A DNA stretch of 39,092 nt, from positions 1-39,092 of the forward strand of contig JAJZDN010000037.1 of the NCBI GenBank assembly GCA_021805985.1. The letters are read 5' to 3'. Within the stretch, counting starts at the first letter, position 1, and each line of letters opens with the position of its first letter. This DNA is from Planctomycetota bacterium (GTDB lineage Bacteria; Planctomycetota; Phycisphaerae; WQYP01). The notes below the pieces were generated by a model, which made no database searches, had not been told where the DNA came from, and saw only the letters and a list, made by a program, of their open reading frames with translations. This document shows positions 28,551 to 36,157 of the stretch, in pieces. The translations under genes were made by a program, and so were the position numbers.

Positions 28551-28602
28551 TGAGCGGACAATGTGAGCGAACAATGTGAGCGGACAATGTGAGCGGACAG
28601 TG
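28551..28602. repeat. Four tandem copies of a 13-bp unit
   Basis: TGAGCGGACAATG is repeated at 28551, 28564, 28577 and 28590. The second copy has one change (GCGAACA) and the fourth ends GTG instead of ATG. There is no spacer between units, so this is a minisatellite, not a CRISPR. Confidence 0.9.
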
Positions 28603-28722
28603 GCTCTACAAGCTCAGCCGCTACAATATTCTCGGCTTTATTGTACGCGCGTCGGACAAACGATGGCACCTTGTATTTGTTGTCTGACGGTAGCGGCGTG
28701 CCGTGAACGGTCACTAACAATG

Positions 28723-29592
28723 TTACAGCAACCCGGCGTTAACAAGTGCCTTGGTCAACACGTCGCGGTTGCCATCGGCCATTTCGCACAATGGTAATCG
28801 CATTTCGCCGGTGTCCCGACCCAATAAGGCCATCGCGGTTTTTACGGGTATCGGATTGGTTTCAACGAACAGGGCTTTGCACAGTGCAAAAAGTTTGTGG
28901 TGAATACTGCGTGCTAACGCGAAATCATTGGCATTCACCGCATCCACCAGACTTCGCACCTGACCGGGCACAATATTGCTGGCCACACTGATTACACCTT
29001 TAGCGCCCACCGCCATCATCGGCAAGGTCATGGAATCATCACCGGAAAGCACTGTCAGGCCAGCGGCTGCGGCTTCGGTGGTTAAGTCGATATTTCCCGC
29101 CGCGTCTTTTACGGCGACAATATTTTTGAAATCTTTTATCAATCGCACCATCGTGCCGACCGTCATGGTAATTCCCGTGCGACCCGGAATGTTGTACAGC
29201 ACTATAGGAATATCCGTCGCCTGTGCCACCGCTTTGAAATGGCGATACAGCCCTTCCTGCGTGGGTTTGTTGTAATAGGGATTGACCATCAGCGCAGCGT
29301 CGGCACCGGCGGATTTGGCAAACTGCGTCAGCTCAATGGCCTCATCGGTGCTGTTGGAACCGGTTCCGGCAAGCACCTTCAGGCCCGTGCCGCGCGACGC
29401 TTTGACGGCAACCTCAATAACCTGCTTGTGCTCCGAATGTGACAGCGTGGGAGATTCTCCCGTGGTGCCCACCGGGACAATGCCCTGCAATTTGTGCTGG
29501 ACTTGAAAGCTGATTTGCTTTTCATACGCGACAACATCAAAGGTATTGTTGCGAAAGGGTGTGATCATTGCGGTAAATGTGCCATGAAACAT
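28723..29592 (-). CDS. dapA: 4-Hydroxy-tetrahydrodipicolinate synthase
   Basis: DapA condenses pyruvate with aspartate semialdehyde in the first committed step of lysine and diaminopimelate synthesis. The 289-residue protein has the full active site: Schiff-base K162 in VAVKDAAG, Y133 in LYNIPGRTG, R138, T43-T44 in GTTGES, and Y107. Length is typical. It follows pdxJ by 26 bases and has GGAG upstream of its ATG on the minus strand, so the two are probably co-transcribed. Confidence 0.96.
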   Translation of the reverse strand: MFHGTFTAMITPFRNNTFDVVAYEKQISFQVQHKLQGIVPVGTTGESPTLSHSEHKQVIEVAVKASRGTGLKVLAGTGSNSTDEAIELTQFAKSAGADAALMVNPYYNKPTQEGLYRHFKAVAQATDIPIVLYNIPGRTGITMTVGTMVRLIKDFKNIVAVKDAAGNIDLTTEAAAAGLTVLSGDDSMTLPMMAVGAKGVISVASNIVPGQVRSLVDAVNANDFALARSIHHKLFALCKALFVETNPIPVKTAMALLGRDTGEMRLPLCEMADGNRDVLTKALVNAGLL

Positions 29593-29618
29593 GTTTCAAA
29601 CTCCATATTAATTCAATT

Positions 29619-30341
29619 TCAGCCCATACTGCTGATGGCGATTTTCATACGGGCCACTGCTTCCCGCAGGCCGATGAATATGCCGCGACTTACAATGGCG
29701 TGGCCGATGTGCAATTCACTTAAGTGTGGCAGGCGGGCAATCGCCTGCACATTGGTATAATTCAAGCCGTGCCCGGCGTTAAGCTGCATCCCGAAATTCA
29801 AAATTTCTTCCCCGGCCGCCCGCACGCGTTCGAGTTCTTTATCGCCTGCTGCGCCTGCGGCTGCCAAGGCATACGGGCCGGTGTGCAGTTCACAAATGCC
29901 AAACCCCGCTTGTTTGGCCGCATGGACCTGTCGCAAATCGGCATCAATAAACGCGCTGCACGTTATGCCCGCGGCACTAAGTTTTCCCACTACATCGGAA
30001 AGCGACTGGATATTGGCGGCCACATCTAACCCGCCCTCCGTGGTTACTTCCGTGCGCTTCTCCGGCACCAGAGTCGCCATCGCCGGTTTAATGCGCAGGG
30101 CGATGGCCACAATTTCCTTCAGTGCCGCCATTTCCAGATTCAGCGGTACCTGAACCGTTTGCCGCAGCAGTTCCACATCCCGATCCTGAATGTGCCGTCG
30201 ATCTTCCCGCAGATGCACGGTAATTAAATCGGCTCCGCCCAATTCAGCTTCCACCGCCGCCCACACGGGGTCGGGTTCAGTTCCCTGCCGCGCTTGCCGC
30301 AAAGTCGCCACATGATCAATATTGACGCCAAGTCTGGCCAT
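29619..30341 (-). CDS. pdxJ: Pyridoxine 5'-phosphate synthase
   Basis: PdxJ closes the pyridine ring of vitamin B6 from 1-deoxyxylulose 5-phosphate and 3-amino-2-oxopropyl phosphate. The 240-residue TIM-barrel protein has the family start [15 protein letters not shown], the HLREDRRHI motif (H43, E46, R48, H50), catalytic E70 in LNLEMA, and a later [11 protein letters not shown] 30341 gives the normal length; an ATG 12 bases upstream (30353) is also possible, and a longer frame to 30452 adds residues foreign to the family. It leads a likely pdxJ-dapA operon, divergent from the ABC exporter. Confidence 0.95.
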   Translation of the reverse strand: MARLGVNIDHVATLRQARQGTEPDPVWAAVEAELGGADLITVHLREDRRHIQDRDVELLRQTVQVPLNLEMAALKEIVAIALRIKPAMATLVPEKRTEVTTEGGLDVAANIQSLSDVVGKLSAAGITCSAFIDADLRQVHAAKQAGFGICELHTGPYALAAAGAAGDKELERVRAAGEEILNFGMQLNAGHGLNYTNVQAIARLPHLSELHIGHAIVSRGIFIGLREAVARMKIAISSMG

Positions 30342-30471
30342 CGATTGTTCCATTCCGCATAGCGGCCTCGCCGATCTAACCGTCGGCGGCCAAGCCCCAC
30401 ATTTTATCCGTTTGCAGGCCGCTTGGCATCTAAGAGTGATTTTTTTATTCAAAGATGTCTATAATGGCTGG

Positions 30472-30509
30472 GCCTGCCCAAGTAATGGCCGGGATTGTTC
30501 GGACAGGCT
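30472..30509. repeat. Compact palindromic copy of the dispersed repeat
   Basis: GCCTGCCCAAGTAAT (30472-30486) faces its near-complement ATTGTTCGGACAGGC (30494-30508) across a 7-base loop. The two arms are the left and right termini of the repeat family with nothing between. It lies between divergent pdxJ and the ABC exporter gene, and a TATAAA box (30514-30519) follows directly. Confidence 0.7.
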
Positions 30510-30541
30510 CTAGTATAAAGTTTCTATCAGGCGAAATATAG

Positions 30542-32545
30542 ATGAAGTCCAGTCGCACGCGATTTAAAGAATTCCGTCAAAAACTCCGCCAGGGATTATT
30601 AAAAGGGGATCGACTTGTAGATCCCAATGCACCACGGGTTGATCCACCGCCGTCGCATGGCGGGCGGCATTCCATGGGTGGCCCAACTGGCGAGAAGCAC
30701 ACGTTTAAATATTCCAAGCGGCATCTACTGGGGCAATATCGGGTGATGCTGCGCGGATATTATGGTTCTGTCACGGCATTGATGCTTGTGGCGATTGTCA
30801 GTTCGGTCGTCGCGTTGACACCGCCTTATGTGCTGAAATTGGCCATTGATTATGTTTTTGCGCGCAAGCCGCTACCAATAACTGACCATTTACCGCCCGG
30901 TGGTCTGCGACACTGGTTTTCCGATTCGCCATCGCACGGACTGCTGGCGCTGGTGCTGGCGCTTATCGCCGCGGAAATTATCGGCGTTAGCATTTCCTGG
31001 ATTCGCGTGCTGGCGGCGCAGAAACTCAATTATCGCTTAGCGGCGTCCCTCCGGCAGCGACTGCATGAGCATTTGGCGCGCTTGCCGTTATCCCAACTGG
31101 CCGAATATCGCACCGGCGGCATCATCAGCCGGGTGATGAGCGATACGGATCAAGTGGTTGGCGGTGTGCAGAATGCGATTGTCAATCCGGTGGGTGCTAT
31201 ATTTCGCATGATCTGCATTCTTCTGATTCTCGTTGCCACCAATTGGAAACTCTTCGCGATTGCCGCGGCCCTGATTCCGCCCGTGGTGGTGATTCACTTT
31301 TTAATATTTCGCCGCCTGCGTCCCATGTGGCGGAATATTCAGGATGATCGCGGAATGCTCTCCTCACGGGTGAGCGATCTATTTTCCGGCATCCGGGTCG
31401 TGCGCAGTTTCCGGCGTGAACGCAGTGAACATAAGGAATTTGGGGCACGGCAATACTTACTGGTACGCAAGCAATACTTTACCTCCATCCTGGGGCGTTT
31501 ACTGGCCACCGGATGGTCGATTTTTGTGCCGGCTATCGCCATTATCATTATCTGGTATGGTGGCGAACTGGTGCTGCAGGGAAAACTAAAAGTTGGCGAT
31601 CTGGTGATGTTTGAAACCTACAGCTTGATGCTGCTGGGGCCTATTACGCAAATGATCGATTCCCTGCAAAATCTCCAGCAAAATCTGGGATCATTGGACC
31701 GCGTGTGCGATGTGCTCAATCAACCGCCTGATATGCCGGACCGGGAAAACGCTCTGGCCATAGCCGAGCCGCCGGGACATATTAACGTCCATGATATTTC
31801 CTTTGGTTATAAGCCCGATCAAACGGTGATTGATCATATCACGCTGGATATTCCAGCGGGTTCAACCTTGGCGGTGGTTGGGCCTTCCGGCAGTGGAAAA
31901 ACCACGCTGGTGAATTTGATTGCCAGATTTTACGATGTTGCCTCGGGAGCCATTCTCCTGGATGGTGTGGATATAAAGGATATTCGCCTGGCGGATTATC
32001 GGCGGCAATTTGCCATGGTGTTGCAGGATGTTTATCTCTTTGACGGCACGATCATGGAAAATATCGGCTTTGGCCGCCGCAATGCTAATGAGGCGGACAT
32101 TATTGACGCCGCCAAAAAAGCCAATGCCCATGAATTTATCATGGCCATGGACAACGGTTATCAAACCCCGGTGGGGGAGCGCGGAAATAAACTTTCCGGC
32201 GGCCAGAAACAGCGCATCAGCATTGCTCGAGCCATTCTGGCTGATCCGCGTATTCTGGTGCTTGATGAGGCCACCAGTTCGCTTGATACGCAGTCGGAGA
32301 AACTCATCCAGCAATCGCTCAATGATCTGATGCGCAACCGCACCACGATTGTCATTGCGCATCGCTTAAGCACGATTATGGATGCTGATTCCATTGCCGT
32401 GCTGGTGGAAGGAAAAATTGTTGAGCAGGGCACGCATCAGCAACTCCTGGATAGTCATGGGATGTATCACATGATGTTTACGCAGCAGTTTGAACGCCAC
32501 CGCGACCCGGCGCTGGAACGCATTGAATGGGAAAAGGTTCTCTAA
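30542..32545 (+). CDS. MsbA-like ABC exporter (fused membrane and ATPase domains)
   Basis: This 667-residue half-transporter has a 60-residue hydrophilic N-terminal extension. An exporter-type membrane domain of six helices follows (about 75-380, with intracellular-loop motifs such as TGGIISRVMSDTDQV), then an ATPase domain (about 415-655). Walker A GPSGSGKTT starts near 446, the signature is LSGGQKQRISIARAIL near 550, and Walker B with the D loop is ILVLDEATSSLD. The H loop is IAHRLST. Homodimers of this type export lipids, lipid A precursors, peptides or drugs; the substrate cannot be told. The start has only a weak AGGCG ahead. Followed at 80 bases by a small membrane-protein gene and queG. 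Confidence 0.92.
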   Translation: MKSSRTRFKEFRQKLRQGLLKGDRLVDPNAPRVDPPPSHGGRHSMGGPTGEKHTFKYSKRHLLGQYRVMLRGYYGSVTALMLVAIVSSVVALTPPYVLKLAIDYVFARKPLPITDHLPPGGLRHWFSDSPSHGLLALVLALIAAEIIGVSISWIRVLAAQKLNYRLAASLRQRLHEHLARLPLSQLAEYRTGGIISRVMSDTDQVVGGVQNAIVNPVGAIFRMICILLILVATNWKLFAIAAALIPPVVVIHFLIFRRLRPMWRNIQDDRGMLSSRVSDLFSGIRVVRSFRRERSEHKEFGARQYLLVRKQYFTSILGRLLATGWSIFVPAIAIIIIWYGGELVLQGKLKVGDLVMFETYSLMLLGPITQMIDSLQNLQQNLGSLDRVCDVLNQPPDMPDRENALAIAEPPGHINVHDISFGYKPDQTVIDHITLDIPAGSTLAVVGPSGSGKTTLVNLIARFYDVASGAILLDGVDIKDIRLADYRRQFAMVLQDVYLFDGTIMENIGFGRRNANEADIIDAAKKANAHEFIMAMDNGYQTPVGERGNKLSGGQKQRISIARAILADPRILVLDEATSSLDTQSEKLIQQSLNDLMRNRTTIVIAHRLSTIMDADSIAVLVEGKIVEQGTHQQLLDSHGMYHMMFTQQFERHRDPALERIEWEKVL

Positions 32546-32625
32546 GTATGTTATGATGGGGCCAAAGGGAAAATGTTGCGGCATAGCCGCGGTATCAAGT
32601 CGTGGTTCGATCGAGAGGTGCGGTG

Positions 32626-32943
32626 ATGGCGGGTTTTGGACTTTTGGCGGTGTCGCAGACTTGGACTGCGGGAATTGTCGGCGGCGGTATTGCGATTCTG
32701 GTGGTGGCCTGGTTCGCCTTACGCTATTGGATCGCCACCACGCATGATCCCAATATTAAAGATATTCATACTCCCACAATCGACCGACTCAATGAGCAGG
32801 CGTTGGAACACATGGACCTGGACCCGGAAGTTCAGGCCGCCCTGGCGGACAGCGAACCAGCGCCCGATGATCTGCTTGATTTTGTACCCAACGAGAAAAC
32901 GCCCTCCGCCGGGCCTGAAAGTCAACCGCCTGAAACCAGCTAG
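32626..32943 (+). CDS. Small single-pass membrane protein of unknown function
   Basis: This 105-residue protein has one predicted membrane helix (about 15-37, GIVGGGIAILVVAWFALRYW) and an acidic, Pro-rich cytoplasmic or periplasmic tail. GAGAGG at 32613-32618 precedes the ATG at 32626. It lies between the ABC exporter and queG with short gaps, which suggests an operon. I do not recognise a family. The start upstream at 32602 lacks a ribosome-binding site. Confidence 0.6.
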   Translation: MAGFGLLAVSQTWTAGIVGGGIAILVVAWFALRYWIATTHDPNIKDIHTPTIDRLNEQALEHMDLDPEVQAALADSEPAPDDLLDFVPNEKTPSAGPESQPPETS

Positions 32944-32945
32944 TT

Positions 32946-34139
32946 GTGACAATGACGGTATTATCCCAAATGAATTATAAAGAACCGCCCCCTGGGTCTA
33001 ACGAAGCCGGCCGCGAAGCTTTGTCCGGGGTTGCAGGTTCTCGCCTTCCTGTGTTGGAGTCGCAGGGGTTGGTCGTTGCTATAAAACGTATCGCCTGCGA
33101 CATTGGCTTTGATCTGGTTGGCATTGCCGATATTCAGCCCTCACCGCATCACGATTACATTGCTGAGTTTTTTGCTCTGGGGCGCCATGGCACAATGGAT
33201 TATCTCGCGCGCATGGCGCAAGCTAAAATCGATATTCGCTCGCACCTTCCCTGGGCCGCAAGCGCCGTGTGCGTGGCGATGAGTTATCATCACAGCCCGG
33301 GCGAAGGCCCTCCGCAGATCTCTGATGCGACGGCCACTGATACGCTGGCTGATTTATCGCACGGGGTAATCGTTGACCATGCTGATTTCTCTGGCAAGCG
33401 CATCGCTGAAGTTCCGCAACGGAGTGCAAAAATCGCCTCTTATGCCGCCGGAAGGGATTATCACCGTATTTTCACCGGCTTGCTGCAAAAACTCGAACGA
33501 GCAGTTCGGGCTTTGTTGAATACAGATATCACCGCGCGTGCATATGTTGATACCGGGCCGTGCCTGGAGCGGGAATTGGCGGCCCGCGCTGGACTAGGGT
33601 GGATCGGAAAAAACACGATGATGATTCATCCCCGGCATGGCTCATGGTTTCTGCTGGGAGAATTGTTTCTGTCTGTATCCCTGCCCGCTGATCCGCCGGT
33701 GCCAGATCGTTGCGGCACCTGCACGCGGTGCATTACCGCGTGTCCGACACAGGCCCTGACGCCTTATCGCATGGACGCCAGTAAATGTATCAGTTATCTC
33801 ACATTGGAAAATCGGGCGGATATTCCTGAGGAACTTCACGCCCCTATCCGCGATGCTGGTTACTTGATTGGCTGCGATATCTGCCAGAGCGTTTGTCCGT
33901 TTAATCGCCGCCCCCTGGCCGCCAGTCATCCTGATTTGCAGCCGCGCGCGTTTTCCGGAACTGTTTCGCCGCAGACGGTTTTGCACTGGACCGAGCATGA
34001 TTGGGATCAGGCCACGCGGGGCCGCGCCTTCCGCCGGGCCAAATTCAACATGTGGCAACGCAACGCTGCAATTCTGCTTGGAGCCTGTCCGAGTAATCAG
34101 GGGGTTGCAACGGAAGTATCGCGCCCTGGAGCGCCGTAG
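32946..34139 (+). CDS. queG: Epoxyqueuosine reductase, C terminus replaced by repeat sequence
   Basis: QueG reduces epoxyqueuosine to queuosine in tRNA, using cobalamin and two 4Fe-4S clusters. In the 397-residue frame the catalytic D202 lies in YVDTGPCLERELA, the conserved GLGWIGKNTM follows, and the clusters are held by C256/C259/C262/C266 and C310/C313/C317. The N-terminal 40 residues are extra to the family, and the start (GTG 32946 or ATG 32952) has no good ribosome-binding site. From about residue 379 (base 34080) the frame runs into the dispersed repeat, which codes for the last 18 residues and the stop. The family's usual C-terminal helical extension is missing or shortened. All catalytic residues precede the junction, so activity may persist. 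Confidence 0.88.
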   Translation: MTMTVLSQMNYKEPPPGSNEAGREALSGVAGSRLPVLESQGLVVAIKRIACDIGFDLVGIADIQPSPHHDYIAEFFALGRHGTMDYLARMAQAKIDIRSHLPWAASAVCVAMSYHHSPGEGPPQISDATATDTLADLSHGVIVDHADFSGKRIAEVPQRSAKIASYAAGRDYHRIFTGLLQKLERAVRALLNTDITARAYVDTGPCLERELAARAGLGWIGKNTMMIHPRHGSWFLLGELFLSVSLPADPPVPDRCGTCTRCITACPTQALTPYRMDASKCISYLTLENRADIPEELHAPIRDAGYLIGCDICQSVCPFNRRPLAASHPDLQPRAFSGTVSPQTVLHWTEHDWDQATRGRAFRRAKFNMWQRNAAILLGACPSNQGVATEVSRPGAP

Positions 34140-34254
34140 TGATAGCCCGGCGGTTGGTTGGCGGTGCTGGATCAACCACCGCATTACCATCCGGTGCTAT
34201 GCCGGGCGCATCGCGTGATAGAGCACCGTGGTAATAACCCGGCGGTTGGTTCGT
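34080..34254. repeat. Long copy of the dispersed repeat, one end only
   Basis: The left terminus GAGCCTGTCCGAGTAATC (34081-34098) is followed by GGGTTGCAACGG, as in the 11840 copy. Two inner units of about 34 bases (34128-34160 and 34221-34254) resemble each other and the unit at 11921-11955; all share a core like ATAACCCGGCGGTTGGTT. No right inverted end is found before the photolyase gene, so the copy seems truncated or decayed. It overlaps the end of queG. Confidence 0.65.
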
Positions 34255-34343
34255 GGCACTAGATATCGCGTTGGCACAATTACCTGCAGGCCGCCTATAA
34301 TCACCCCCGCTTGTGCGGGTTGGCTGTTGCCGGAGAATATTGC

Positions 34344-35759
34344 TTGAGAACGGTTTTGCATTGGTTCCGACGGGATTTTCGTGTGCGGGACAATACCGCA
34401 CTTGCGGCCGCGTGCCGCTCAGGCGATTCCGTTGTCGCCGTATTTTGTATTGATACGCGATGGTTTACCGCATCCACGGGAAAGACTGGGGCCTATCAGG
34501 CGGCATTCTGGCTTAAATCGCTTCGGGAACTTTCCGCCGCCCTGGTTGACTTAAATATTCCACTGAAAATTCTCACCACTACAGATCCCGTTCAGGCGAT
34601 ATTGGCGCTGGCGAAGCGCTTAAATGTTCGAACGATCACGCTTAATAAAGAATATGAACCCGCGCAAATCGCACAGGATCAACGCCTGGTGCGTGAGGCG
34701 GAAAAGATGGGCATTGACATTAAGAGCTTTAAAGATGCTGTGATTTTTGAGACTTTTGAGGTTCTCACCGGGACGGATAATCCGTATACCATTTTTTCAC
34801 CCTACAAGCGAGCGTGGCTGGCAAAATTGGGGCAATCGTCTTTGCAAAGCGCTGGATTAGCCGCTAAATCGGCCGTTATACCCCTTGCCGCCGATCCAAT
34901 TCCCGATCCCGAATCTTTGGGTTATCCCGCCGTGACGTTGCCAATCGCCCCGGGCGAATGCGCGGGCGCTGCGTTGTTGCAAACATTTACCGATACTAAG
35001 ATCGGGCTTTATCACAAAGAGCGGGATATTCCCGCGAGGCCGGGCGTATCGCAACTTTCAGCTCATCTTGCGGCCGGGACGGTATCCATCCGCCAATGCG
35101 TCGCCGCGGCGGTGAATCAGGGTGCGCTGGCTGGCAACGGCGGGGCGGAAACGTGGCTTTCCGAATTGATCTGGCGTGAGTTTTATCGCATGGTTCTCTT
35201 TCATTACCCCCACACCTGTCATAGCGGGTTTCAGAAAAAATATGAGCGCCTGACGTGGGAAAACAATCCGGAGCTGATTGCCGCGTGGGGTAATGCCCGC
35301 ACCGGATATCCTATTGTGGATGCCGCCATCCGGCAGATTCAACAGACCGGCTGGATGCACAACCGCCTGCGGATGATCACCGCCATGTTTCTCACCAAAG
35401 ATCTGGACACGCACTGGCGCATCGGGGAGCAACTCTTTATGCAATGGCTGATGGATTATGACCAGGCCAGCAACGTTGGCGGCTGGCAATGGAGCGCCGG
35501 CACGGGCACCGATGCCGCGCCCTATTTCCGCGTGATGAATCCGATTCTCCAAGCCCAAAGATTTGACCTCGCGGGCACATTTGTAAAACGCTACCTTCCC
35601 GAGTTAGCCAACGTGCCAGAGGATTTTATCCACACCCCCTGGGAAATGCCGCCACTATTGCAAAGCCAATGCGGCTGTATCATCGGCCAGGATTACCCCA
35701 CCCGCATCGTAGACCACGCCGCCGCCCGCATCAAAGCCATCGCAAAGTTTCGGGGATGA
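34344..35759 (+). CDS. phrB: Deoxyribodipyrimidine photolyase
   Basis: This 471-residue enzyme repairs UV-induced pyrimidine dimers with light, using FAD and an antenna cofactor. The N-terminal antenna domain begins VLHWFRRDFRVRDNTAL. The C-terminal FAD domain has WREFYRMVLF, TGYPIVDAAIRQIQQTGWMHNRLRM and DYDQASNVGGWQWSAGTGTDA, the class I CPD-photolyase signature. The start is TTG at 34344, with GGAG at 34332-34335 and the family's normal N terminus and length (E. coli PhrB has 472); the frame is open to 34311. It stands alone after a repeat region. Confidence 0.93.
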   Translation: MRTVLHWFRRDFRVRDNTALAAACRSGDSVVAVFCIDTRWFTASTGKTGAYQAAFWLKSLRELSAALVDLNIPLKILTTTDPVQAILALAKRLNVRTITLNKEYEPAQIAQDQRLVREAEKMGIDIKSFKDAVIFETFEVLTGTDNPYTIFSPYKRAWLAKLGQSSLQSAGLAAKSAVIPLAADPIPDPESLGYPAVTLPIAPGECAGAALLQTFTDTKIGLYHKERDIPARPGVSQLSAHLAAGTVSIRQCVAAAVNQGALAGNGGAETWLSELIWREFYRMVLFHYPHTCHSGFQKKYERLTWENNPELIAAWGNARTGYPIVDAAIRQIQQTGWMHNRLRMITAMFLTKDLDTHWRIGEQLFMQWLMDYDQASNVGGWQWSAGTGTDAAPYFRVMNPILQAQRFDLAGTFVKRYLPELANVPEDFIHTPWEMPPLLQSQCGCIIGQDYPTRIVDHAAARIKAIAKFRG

Positions 35760-36157
35760 CGCCGATAGTCTGTCAGCAGAAGCTGGAGGAACCCGCTACT
35801 TGTTGCAACTGCTGCTGATTTTCTTAACCCAAACGTCCAAGCCACCAACCAGCCCGGTTAATGCGTCGGCTGGCCGCATTCGGGCCTCTGCGGCAACATG
35901 CCGGATTGATTCCTAAGCCCGAAGTGGCAATAATGCGATGCAAGGTGCGGAATGATATATCCCGCGTTTGTGATATCGTTATACTTTGTATAACATAGAT
36001 CTTGTCTAAGTGACGGCCTTTGCAAAGCGGCGATTACTTGGACAGGCCTTGGATAAACTTCCAAAGCTGATGCGCCGTCCGGGCCGGCGTGGTCGGGCGA
36101 ATCGCCAGATGGCTTAAAAAGTCCGTAAGTGAGTTTGCGGATCCCCAGGAGATTAGA
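35760..36157. other. Intergenic region before the porin
   Basis: The only clear feature is the palindromic repeat at 36001-36046. A CAGCAG/CTGCTG inverted pair (35776, 35811) with a long loop follows the photolyase stop but lacks a proper T-tract. No small gene is supported; the 35858-36064 minus frame has no signals. Confidence 0.4.
36001..36046. repeat. Compact palindromic copy of the dispersed repeat
   Basis: CTTGTCTAAGTGACGGCC (36001-36018) faces GGCGATTACTTGGACAGG (36029-36046), its near-complement apart from a one-base gap and a few mismatches. The right arm read in reverse, CCTGTCCAAGTAATCGCC, is very close to the family terminus. It lies about 110 bases before the porin start. Confidence 0.68.

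Larger units (their letters stand above)
28290..28722. other. Intergenic region between dapA and the DoxX gene
   Basis: Apart from the DoxX promoter candidate and the 13-bp tandem repeat, no feature is supported. A TTG-started frame at 28720-28451 on the minus strand (89 codons) begins 2 bases after the dapA stop, has no ribosome-binding site, runs through the tandem repeat and matches nothing I recognise. Confidence 0.4.

Noticed and set aside
28551-28602. Possible CRISPR array
   Set aside because: Units are 13 bp with no spacers and no cas genes are nearby.
28451-28720. An 89-codon minus-strand frame just after dapA
   Set aside because: TTG start without ribosome-binding site, passes through the 13-bp tandem repeat, no recognised motif. 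Kept only as a remark in the intergenic entry.
36001-36046. Palindrome considered as an ordinary terminator of the photolyase gene
   Set aside because: It is about 240 bases from the stop, has no T-tract, and its arms match the dispersed repeat termini instead.
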